This document shows positions 54,301-61,573 of a stretch of DNA of 64,000 nt, in pieces. Both the position numbers and the translations under genes were made by a program. The DNA is from Anaeramoeba flamelloides. Its lineage: Eukaryota > Metamonada > Anaeramoebidae. A model generated the notes under the pieces. It was not told the DNA's origin, ran no database searches, and saw only the letters and a list, made by a program, of their open reading frames with translations. The stretch spans positions 7,531,001-7,595,000 of the forward strand of contig JANTQA010000015.1 in NCBI GenBank assembly GCA_027625915.1. The letters run 5' to 3'. The number at the start of each line of letters is the position of its first letter. Positions within the stretch are counted from its first letter, which is position 1.

Positions 54301-54900
54301 TTTTATTATTAATTTCCAAAAAAGATGAAGATTTTTTTTAGTCAAATTTTGATATAATTTTATAATAAAAACTAATTTAATCTCTTTAATTTATTAATTG
54401 AATAAATAATCATAAATAATAGCGAAATTGGAAAATCACATTTTAACAAATTATTAAAAAAATTTAAAAAAGTTGAACTTGAATTAGTTAAAGCACATTC
54501 AATTTTAAAAAAATTTAATGAAAAGGATGAATTTCTTCAAAGATACCTTAATTCAAAAAATGGAATGATTCAAGTAAAAACCGAAAGCGAAAGAGAATTG
54601 ATTTCAAATCTTTATAATTATAATAAATGTGGTGAAAAGGAAGAGAGGATGGCGACAAAAAAGTTGGTAGATGAGGATGAGGATGAGTTGGGTGAGGAAA
54701 ATGTGGTAGAAGAAGAGAATAATTATAAAGATAACAAAAATAAAATATTCTTAAACTCTCCTTCAATTCAAAAATATATTCTAAGAACAACCGTACCAAG
54801 ACCAATATTTTCTGAAACTCCTCTTGTTCAAAGATATTCTACACAATTATTTAATGGGAAATTAAAAATTTCATCCTCATTTTCCGAAGAATATCTTTAA
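36395..54900 (+). CDS. RAB3GAP1: Rab3 GTPase-activating protein catalytic subunit, six exons
   Basis: Exons 36395-36864, 40164-40329, 41890-42197, 46228-48189, 48306-48437 and 54423-54900 (phases 2, 0, 2, 2, 2) give 1171 residues. Exon 1 has the N-terminal block (TDWEQFISELE, GVTEFLLLQP). Exons 2-3 continue it (CESQIPIF, DPILKLQLYLEWEELT). Exon 4 holds the conserved catalytic half: CLLSEFALYCAFQD, SPDLGCCVLYQKLQ, and AANPGCILEDFVRWYSPRDF near 885-905, the region of the catalytic arginine of the human protein. Exon 6 ends with YILRTTVPRPIFSETPLVQR, the family's C-terminal signature. Acidic Lys-Glu-Asn tracts interrupt exon 4. With Rab3GAP2 the family is a GAP for Rab3 and an exchange factor for Rab18. 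Four introns are 1.6-6.0 kb (3299, 1560, 4030 and 5985 bp) and filled with repeats; the fourth is only 116 bp. Confidence 0.92.
37265..38210 (-). repeat. Composite repeat with tRNA-like end, in RAB3GAP1 intron 1
   Basis: Three parts: 37265-37620 shared with 25495-25855; a fold-back 37627-37852 whose ends are inverted copies of GAGTGCTGT and CCTAGGTTTTT; and 37853-38210, shared with 44880-45247. On the minus strand the last part ends in a tRNA-like stretch (about 38204-38136) with an A-box-like GGACTAGTGGCAAAG and a weak B box (GGTTGGAAATTC), about 30 bp apart, as in tRNA-derived SINEs. Confidence 0.65.
38637..39885. repeat. 1.25-kb element with TTTGATGATA ends, in RAB3GAP1 intron 1
   Basis: Left end TTTGATGATA (38637-38646) and right end TATCGTCAAA (39876-39885) are inverted with one or two mismatches. 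The terminal 250 bp on the right are dense in short ATCACGAT and TATCGCGAT blocks. Similar copies lie at 30160-31500 and, partly, 16615-16920. The minus-strand open frame 39122-39325 is inside it and matches nothing I know. Probably a non-autonomous DNA transposon. Confidence 0.65.
40330..41889 (+). other. RAB3GAP1 intron 2
   Basis: Donor GTAAAT, acceptor AATTAG; AT-rich with no repeat or gene that I can recognise. The plus-strand open frame at 41588-41803 runs up to the exon but is Phe/Leu-rich noise. Confidence 0.75.
42541..44114. repeat. Repeat blocks with TTATAACATCTATATAAC ends, in RAB3GAP1 intron 3
   Basis: Begins AATTATAACGTCTATATAAC and ends, inverted, in ATGTTATAATT. Contains a block GATGATTTTTTC plus poly(T) twice (near 42598 and 43949). 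The middle (about 43280-43870) recurs in inverted orientation at 49960-50500. Exact element borders are uncertain. Confidence 0.5.
44560..45247 (-). repeat. Second copy of the composite tRNA-like repeat, in RAB3GAP1 intron 3
   Basis: Fold-back part 44560-44880 with the AGAATTTAAAAGAATTGAGT palindrome, then 44880-45247 parallel to 37853-38210 (TTAGAGATATTGTTGAAT, GTCAATTCTCTCAAGAAT, TTTTTGTAACTTTTTG). On the minus strand the end reads GATCGGTGGTAAAG, then GAAGGTTTGTGATTTC, again tRNA-like but decayed. Confidence 0.6.
45248..46227 (+). other. Remainder of RAB3GAP1 intron 3
   Basis: AT-rich sequence running to the acceptor AAATAG at 46227. Nothing recognised. Confidence 0.6.
49190..49735. repeat. 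Dispersed repeat D, copy 2, in RAB3GAP1 intron 5
   Basis: Inverted relative to 24530-25110, with the block order reversed as expected: ACACTCTAGATGTCCTTTTACTT, TAAAATCATAGA, CAAACCTTTGG, CAAGTAACTC, CACTTGATCTTT, GTAACTCTTCTTCCC. Confidence 0.7.
49745..50500. repeat. Repeat blocks related to 42541-44114, in RAB3GAP1 intron 5
   Basis: Starts GTTATAACATCTATATAAC. From about 49960 the sequence is an inverted copy of 43280-43870 (TTGCCAATTTCTCAATTTC, CAAGAAACCAAAAATATTTG, AAGTGCTT). Confidence 0.6.
51265..51445. repeat. TTAAGGGACT element, 181 bp, in RAB3GAP1 intron 5
   Basis: Imperfect terminal inverted repeats TTAAGTGACTAATCTTTATTA and, inverted, AATAGAGATTCTTCCCTTAA. Interior shared with 62325-62502 (AGATTGAGAAAATT, ATTACTTAGATTTGAAAA, TTTTCAATATTAAACATAT). 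Confidence 0.75.
51508..52182. repeat. CAGTCAAA-ended element, 675 bp, in RAB3GAP1 intron 5
   Basis: Best-preserved member of the family. Left end CAGTCAAAGGGG (51508-51519) and right end CCCATTTGACTG are inverted with one mismatch in 12. No coding capacity. Related copies at 21860-22515 and 23622-24145; shorter pieces near 31640, 52306, 55125 and 63765. Confidence 0.8.
52900..54167. repeat. TTAAGGGACT element split by about 1 kb, in RAB3GAP1 intron 5
   Basis: Left half 52900-53030 (TTTAAGGGACTAGTC, then AATAAGGAATCCTTAT) and right half about 54060-54167 (CAAATCTAAGTAATTGGCAA, then AATAGAGACTAGTCCCTTAA) correspond to the two halves of the 181-bp element. Between them lie about 1030 bp absent from the short copies, including the inverted repeat 53526-53787. 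Confidence 0.7.
53526..53787. repeat. Near-perfect long inverted repeat, in RAB3GAP1 intron 5
   Basis: Arms 53526-53598 and 53715-53787 (73 bp each) are reverse complements with about two mismatches by eye; the 116-bp spacer holds the exact palindrome TGTCATAGCTATGACA (53655-53670). Confidence 0.9.
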
Positions 54901-55277
54901 ATCTATATTTTACAATTAAAGTTTTTTTTTTTTATTTTTTATGTTTTAATAAGAAACAAATCTTTAAACATCTTATCACTGATTTGAATAATTTAAAAAA
55001 ATGAGAACATATCCAATCATCTCTTATAAAACTCTCCTAAATAAATATAATACCAAAATTACACGTGTTTTTTTTTTTTTTTTTTTTTTTTTCAAAAAGT
55101 TTTTATATTGATTATAAACTTTCTTTGTGTCAAAGAGGCTTAAAAAATTTTCGAATTGATTTTTAAAGAATAAATAAATAATGAGTAGTAGAATAATCTA
55201 AATTTAGTAATGTTTGATTTAAGTTCGAATTAAATCGCATCAACCCAAACTATTATCCAAAAATTTCGATTTGTTTT

Positions 55278-55618
55278 ATAATATCACTGACAGTTGTTTT
55301 GAAGAGTTTTGTCCTATATTCTTAGTAAAAATAAATATTTTCAAGTTAAAGATCAAAATTATTTTTTCCGAATTTTATTTCTTTTGTCTCGTTTTTTCAA
55401 AATTTTGTATTTTTTTTACTTTTTCTTTTTCTTTTTTTTTGGAAAATTTTTCTTTTTTTTTGTTTTCTTTTTATTTTTACTTAAATGATCATGTGGAAAA
55501 AATAAAAAAGATCTTCGAAAAGGAATATATTCATTAGAAAATTTCGACTATGAATGTCTTTTAAAAGGAATTTAATTATTCGCAAAAAATTTTCTTGTTC
55601 AACTTTTTTTCAGTGAAG
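55278..55618. repeat. Left arm of an inverted repeat around tRNA-Tyr
   Basis: Reverse complement of about 58805-59140: GTTTTCTTTTTATTTTTACTT, AAATGATCATGTGGAAAA, AAAATTTCGACTATG and CAACTTTTTTTCAGTGAA occur on opposite strands in mirrored order. Confidence 0.8.
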
Positions 55619-56549
55619 CTAAGTACTAAAAAATCCGTAATTCTCTTTTCAAAAATGATTTGTGGATTTGACAATTTTTTTAAAGGGATGGTTATTTGGA
55701 ATTTACTAGATTTATGACTTGTACTTATCTGAGAGTAATATTGATTGAGAGAGAATGTAAAAACATTGAATATTGAACCAATATTTTATTAGGTTTTTTT
55801 TTTATTACTGGTATTTGAATTCTAAATGGGAAAAAATTTTCACTTCCTTTTTCATATTTTTCTTTTCCATACATTGAGAGTTTTCAAAGAGTGTTGTGAT
55901 TTGTGGCTCTATTTTGAAAAAGGAAATTGAAAATCAAGTGAAAATTATTTCAATTTCTTTTACAAATGCCAGTATTCTTTTTTCGTTTTTTGAGTTCTTT
56001 GTTTTTGTATTGGTTCTTTGTTAAAAGTTAATTTCTTGAAGAAAGCTAATTATGTTCAAATCCTTTTTGTAAAATTCTTTTTTTTTTCTTTTTCTTGTTC
56101 TTTTTCTTTTTATGGTGCTTCAATTTCAAAATTAATTCAATTTTCTCTTGTTATTGTTTTTTGAAGATTTGGTAAAGTCGAGAAATTGTAGATACTGAAC
56201 CCTGACAAGACTACTTTGAAACGAAGTCATAAAATTGATTGTTTTTATTGTCAACACATTAAAGTTATGACAGAGAAATTTATGAAATTAGATGTAAAGA
56301 AATTCAAACAAATTAAAAAAATGATTTTGTTTTGATTGGATTGGATTTGTTCTTCAATAATTAATTTACTAAACTACAATTTAAATTTTTCAATCTAAAA
56401 TTAAGTTGATTTAGTTTTATTATTTTGTTTAATCTGAAAAAATTTTTATTTCCAAAGAAAAAAATTGAATTAGATCAGAACTTATTACTGATCACAAATA
56501 CTTTCTCAGAAAAATGATATCTTTAATTTGAAGATTCTTATTTAAAAAA

Positions 56550-56562
56550 CAAAAAAAAAAAT
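56550..56562 (-). terminator. RNA polymerase III terminator of tRNA-Tyr
   Basis: A run of T residues on the minus strand begins two bases after the 3' end of the tRNA, as expected for Pol III. Confidence 0.75.
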
Positions 56563-56563
56563 T

Positions 56564-56648
56564 CTCATCAACCTGATTCGAACAGGTGACCTATTGATTT
56601 CAATGATTCCACTACAGTCAACCGCTCTACCAACTGAGCTATGATGAG
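56564..56648 (-). tRNA. tRNA-Tyr (GTA) with 13-nt intron
   Basis: The 85-nt gene folds into a full cloverleaf on the minus strand: 7-bp acceptor stem CTCATCA/TGATGAG, D arm GCTC-AGTTGGTA-GAGC, anticodon stem GTTGA/TCAAT (one G-U pair), T arm ACCTG-TTCGAAT-CAGGT. The anticodon GTA is followed after one base by an insertion of 13 nt, the position and rough size of the intron that nearly all eukaryotic tRNA-Tyr genes carry. Without it the tRNA is 72 nt plus CCA. A and B boxes are canonical. Confidence 0.96.
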
Positions 56649-57479
56649 AAGATATCAAATTAGTCTTTTTCAAGTATTGAATAAAATTTTAAAACTTCGT
56701 AACAAATTCAAATTTTAAAAAGTTAAGGGAAAAATGTTTATCAAAGATAACTTCAAAATCAAAATGTTATGGAAATAAATCTAAATTGCTACGAAGAATT
56801 AATTTCAAATTAACAGATAAACCGAAAGACTAATACTCAATTTGATATTTACAATACAAAATGATAGTTAGATTTGTAAAAAAACGAAATAATATCAGAA
56901 ATAAATCTATTTTTCAACACAAATTTTAAAAATAGAACTATCATTAATAGAGTACAAAATGGAAAAATACACTTCTAAAGATTTGTTGTGGAATATAGAT
57001 TAGTTACTAAAAAATTCAAAAAAATTAAATAATTAAATAAAACATTCTTGTGACAAATTATTTTTTCATATATATAAAATAACTATCTTTGGTCAAACAA
57101 AGATACGTTACCGATGTTCAATTTTACAGATTCATGATTCAGGAAAAAATCTTGAAATAAAAAAATTATCAAAATAGTTACTTATTAAAAGTTGGATATA
57201 GATTATGAATTACTGGATACTGTATTTTTTATGTTTTGAGTATAGATTTTTTGATTTGGTAAAGCCAAAATAAAAAAAATTTCATAATTAAAAATGTTTA
57301 ATTCTATTCAAATCTAAAAAATGAATTATTTTATTATACAATAATATTATTATTGGATTTTTTGTGAGACATTTGAACTCAAGATCACTAATATTTCTTA
57401 CTTTAAATAAAATCTATTTTCAATTTTTATTTTTTTTTATACAATTTTAAAGGGAGGATATTAATTTGCTGAGACAATC

Positions 57480-57665
57480 TTTAGGTTTTCCATAATTCAT
57501 AATAATTGACACAAATCTTAAATTTTACTTGATTCTTTTGAATTCTAGAATTGCGCCTTTAAGTTTTCTTGATTTATAGTTTTGATTGGAAAATCAATAG
57601 ATTTTAGAAATTAACACTAAAAATTAGAAAAAAAAAAAAATTGTAAGGTTTTCCAGAATTTAACA
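57480..57665. repeat. Fold-back element, decayed
   Basis: TTTTCCATAATTCATAATAA and GATTCTTTTGAATTCTAG form a weak palindrome, followed by TTTTCCAGAATTTAACAGAA; same family as the fold-back at 26.2 kb. Confidence 0.55.
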
Positions 57666-58567
57666 GAATGCAGTCAGTTTCATTTTAAAGACACAAACTT
57701 TCAAGGAAAATTAAGACACAAAAAATCTTAATTTTAGGAACAAAATTTGGAATTTTATTTTACACAATTTATTTTACACAAATTTGAATTTTTTACCTTT
57801 AATTTGAGATTTTTAGTGTCTTGATTTTTATTCAAAGTATGACTCTTAAAAGTAGAACTAACTCCAAATTATGTATTTAATTCTAAATTAATTTACACCC
57901 CCCCAAATAAAAAAATTCAATGGATAATTTTTACTGAAAAAAATGAGTATTTTAAACTATTTTTTAAATATGAAGAAATTTTTTCCAAAATAATGGAAAA
58001 TATATCTTTTTAACTGTATTATATATTCTAATTTGTAAATATAAGAGTGTGTTCTTCCCCTAACAAAGATGAAAGAAAGATATTTGAAATATTTATTACA
58101 AATTTATTATTAAAGTACCATATGAAAAAATTTTATACATTTCACGATTTTTCTAAAAATATTTGTTTTTTCTTGAAAATCATTCTTATACTAAATAAAA
58201 AAAGATCACTGGGTTTTGGATTTGAAAACCATTGATTTGTTTTGATCCATTAATGGTGAGATTACTAATTATCAAAAAATTCTATAAAATTCTGTTTTCA
58301 ATTTTTTTATTTGTGTGTAAAATTTGTCTCTCTTCCTAATCAAACTCATACAAAATCAAGTTTTATTGATATTTTGAATCAAAACCTCTCAATTTTTTGA
58401 TTGAACTTTTTTTTACTTTATACTTGATTTTTTTCATTAGTATTGAATTTTTTTAATGATATTTATATTAACTAGTAAAATGGAATAGATCATATTTAAA
58501 TAATTGAAAATAGGAAAAGAATGAAATTATATATGACTAAATTTTAAATAATAACTCTCAGATATTT

Positions 58568-58786
58568 ACTAAACTCCTTTTTCAAAAATTGTGACTCACT
58601 TGAAATAATAAATTGAAAAAAAAAACAATTAGCCTTTAGTGTTCAAGAACAATTAATAACTAAATATGATTTTTAATTCACTTTTAAATCATTCTAAATC
58701 TATAAAAGCCTGATATATTAAAAATTAAAAAAAATAAAACCAAAAACTAAAAAAAAGTGAGTCACAATTTTTGAAATGAGTTTAGT
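58568..58786. repeat. Miniature element with 30-bp terminal inverted repeats
   Basis: Ends ACTAAACTC...CAAAAATTGTGACTCACTT and its reverse complement, with small gaps. A further single end of the same type (AAAGTGAGTCAAAATG to TAGTTTAGT) lies at 59133-59165. Confidence 0.75.
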
Positions 58787-58804
58787 GATTTTTTATTACT
58801 GAAT

Positions 58805-59140
58805 TTTCACTGAAAAAAAGTTGAACAACAAGATTTTTTATGAATAATTAAATTCCATTTTCAAAGACATTACATAGTCGAAATTTTCTTAGTGATTATT
58901 TGTCTTTTCGAAGATGTCTTTTTTTTTTCCACATGATCATTTAAGTAAAAATAAAAAGAAAACAAAGAAAAAGAAAAATTTTTCAAAAAAAAAGAAAAAA
59001 AAAACAAAAATTTGAAAACGCAAAACTAAAATTTGCAAAATTACAAAAAATGATACTGATCCAAAAAATTAAAAGTATTTTTTGAAAAGAATACTCGAAT
59101 AAACCCTCAAAACAACTCCCATAAACATTATAAAGTGAGT
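58805..59140. repeat. Right arm of the inverted repeat around tRNA-Tyr
   Basis: Mirror partner of 55278-55618. Confidence 0.8.
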
Positions 59141-59641
59141 CAAAATGTTTGAAAAATAGTTTAGTTTACTTTTTACAATAAATTTTTATTTTTTAAGTTC
59201 AATCATGAAAAGATAAATACTTTTTTTAAGATAGGAAATAAAATTGAATTAAATCATAACTTATTAATGATTACAACCACTTAAACTGGAAAAAAAAAAT
59301 CTTGTTCTAGGTATAGGGAAATATTATTTAATTACTAACTGATCCATCTTTAACTTTATATTAATTATTAAATCGAATAACTTTGAATGTGATTATTTGT
59401 TAAAAGGTAAAATGAAAATAATTTAAAATAATTTTTTATTTCGATCATAAAAGTTTACCCAAAAAAAAAAAGAAAAGATATATATATTTAAAAGAAAAAT
59501 TAAAAGAAAAATTAAAAAAATATCCATTCTTGTTTTTCAAAAAAATATTAATATTATTCTCAAATTATAAATATAATGTATTAGAAAAGTATATAATATT
59601 ATATGTATATATATATATTTTCTTTTCTATTTGATGATATT

Positions 59642-61573
59642 TTAGTTTTCACTTGAAAATTTCTCGTTTAATTGTATATCTTCTGAAGATGTGATATTTG
59701 ATTCTTCATCATCTAATGGTTTTTTTTCTAACTCCTCTTCTTCTGATTCCTCTGCATCATTTTCCTCATCAAACCAAAATTCTTCATCAGAGAAAGGTTT
59801 GTCTGCATTTGGTCCTAAAAATTTAATGATAAATCCTGTTATTAAACCGCCAAAAAAAGAAATTGTGAGTGTAATGAAAAGTGCGCTAAGTTGTCTGTAT
59901 GGTTGATGATCTCCTTCTGGAAAATAATTTCCGATAACACCATTGTAGAGACTGTGATCTTCAGTTCCTGCATAGACTGCAATGATTCCTGAAATTCCTC
60001 CAATTATTCCTAAATAAATTAATTTGTGAAAAAAAATAAAAAAAAATTAAAAAAAAATTAAAAACAAATTAAAAACAAATTAAAAAAAAATTAAAAAAAA
60101 AAAAAATATTTTTAATAAGCTGAAATAAATATAATTTTTTCCGAATCTTAAAAATTCAAAAAAAGCAAAAATGTTGAATCACGTAAGACCCATCAAAGAT
60201 CTTATGAGATTCTGAAATTATGCATATTTTAAATATTTTTTTAAAAATAAAATAGAATAAAAAATGAATAACAATTATTTTAAAATAATTATTTAAAATA
60301 TATTTATAACTAATTAAAATGTTTATCATCCTTTTGTCTTCATCTAAAAAATTTAATCATATATGATATAAATGGAGATAATTTTAAATTTTATTTTATC
60401 ACATCTATAAATTATATTTTTTGAATTTTTAAAAGTGTTTATTATTGATGGTTTCAACAATTTTGGGTTTTAGACAGTTTAAAAAATAAAAGGCTACTAA
60501 ATACAAAATCTTATTTTGATATTTTTACTCTCAAAATTATTAAAAACCTTTAAAAACTTTATTAACGATGACAATTAAGATACTATTCAAAAATATGAAA
60601 AACTTGAATTTGACAAAAAAATACAATTTGACCATTTTTGAAATTTTAAAATATACTCCTCGAGGCATAAAAACAAAATAGTAATAATAAAAACATTTTT
60701 TGTTGTTATTTCAAAAAAAAATTGAAAATTTTGTTATTATATTGATTTGTGAAGATCTTTTTAATATTTACTGTTGTGGAAAAAAAGTGCAACAGGGAAA
60801 AAAAGTTCAACTCAATTTTTTAATTGTAAACATTAATAGAACCTGAAAACGAAAAATAAAATCGATTAAAAGAAGAAACCAATTAACTCCAAATAATAAT
60901 CCATTATATTATTTTCAATCAACCCAACAAATACAATTTAAATCTACTTGATTTATCGAAATTGGTGATGTGGTTTTGGAGATCTCAAAAATCGTCAATT
61001 TTTTGAACAAATTTTTCATAAATGATCAAACGAAGAAAAGCCCATACCAAAAGATAGTATTAAAAAAATTGTTATTGTGTTGAATCCTTCATTTTGTCTT
61101 TATTTATTTATTTATTCTTTTTTTAATTGATCTTACTTTGAATTTTCAGTAATGTTCCCAATTAAAAACCACGTTACACTTTTTTTCCACAACGGTTAAA
61201 CTAAAAATTAAGAAATAAGATTCTGGAATCTGCAATAAATTTTTTTTCATTTAATAATTTGAAAATTACAGTATACACTCACTAGTGCTTTCAACACTCA
61301 TATTATTTATTCGAAAAAAAAATAAAAAAAAAGAAAAAAAATTGAAAAAAAAGCAAAAAAAAAAGAAAATTAAAAAAGAAAAATTTTTAATTTTACCTGG
61401 CATTCCATGTAAATTATGTACACCACAAGAATCGTGAATACCAATTTTTTCTTCTAAAAATGGAGTGATTTTATTGAAACCAATTGTAGAGATTGATCCT
61501 GCAATTAAACCAATTGCCATTGCGCCAACTGGGTTAATATATAAATTAGCAGATGTTCCGACGGCAACTCCTC
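59642..61573 (-). CDS. Rh-family ammonium transporter, 3' part (two exons seen)
   Basis: Exons 61573-61397 and 60009-59642, joined in phase 1; an earlier exon must supply one base at 61573 and lies outside or unrecognised near the right edge. The first visible exon matches the GGVAVGT helix and the family signature [12 protein letters not shown], whose NLHG histidine is the pore residue of the TM10-equivalent helix. The last exon gives the following helix ([15 protein letters not shown]), a loop, the final membrane segment ([15 protein letters not shown] then [11 protein letters not shown]) and a cytosolic tail of about 55 residues rich in Glu and Asp, ending at TAA 59642. Rh proteins conduct ammonia/ammonium (some perhaps CO2) across the plasma membrane as trimers. 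The 5' half, including the first pore histidine, is not in view. The 1387-bp intron carries an inverted-repeat element. Confidence 0.9.
60771..61195. repeat. Miniature inverted-repeat element in the Rh transporter intron
   Basis: Terminal inverted repeats GTTGTGGAAAAAAAGTGCAAC (60773-60793) and GTTGTGGAAAAAAAGTGTAAC (reverse of 61173-61193) with one mismatch in 21. TA dinucleotides lie next to both ends, compatible with a Tc1/mariner-type target. About 425 bp, no coding capacity. Confidence 0.85.

Larger units (their letters stand above)
54901..56563. other. Intergenic region, RAB3GAP1 to tRNA-Tyr
   Basis: AT-rich; contains a poly(T) run near 55070-55092, a fragment of the CAGTCAAA family (about 55125-55280) and the left arm of a large inverted repeat (55278-55618). 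The plus-strand open frame 55271-55537 is Phe-rich and not called. Confidence 0.55.
56649..59641. other. Intergenic region, tRNA-Tyr to Rh transporter
   Basis: About 3 kb. Contains a CCAGAATTTAA-type fold-back (about 57480-57665), a 219-bp inverted-repeat element (58568-58786) and the right arm of the large inverted repeat (58805-59140). The open frame at 58047-58235 matches nothing. Confidence 0.55.
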
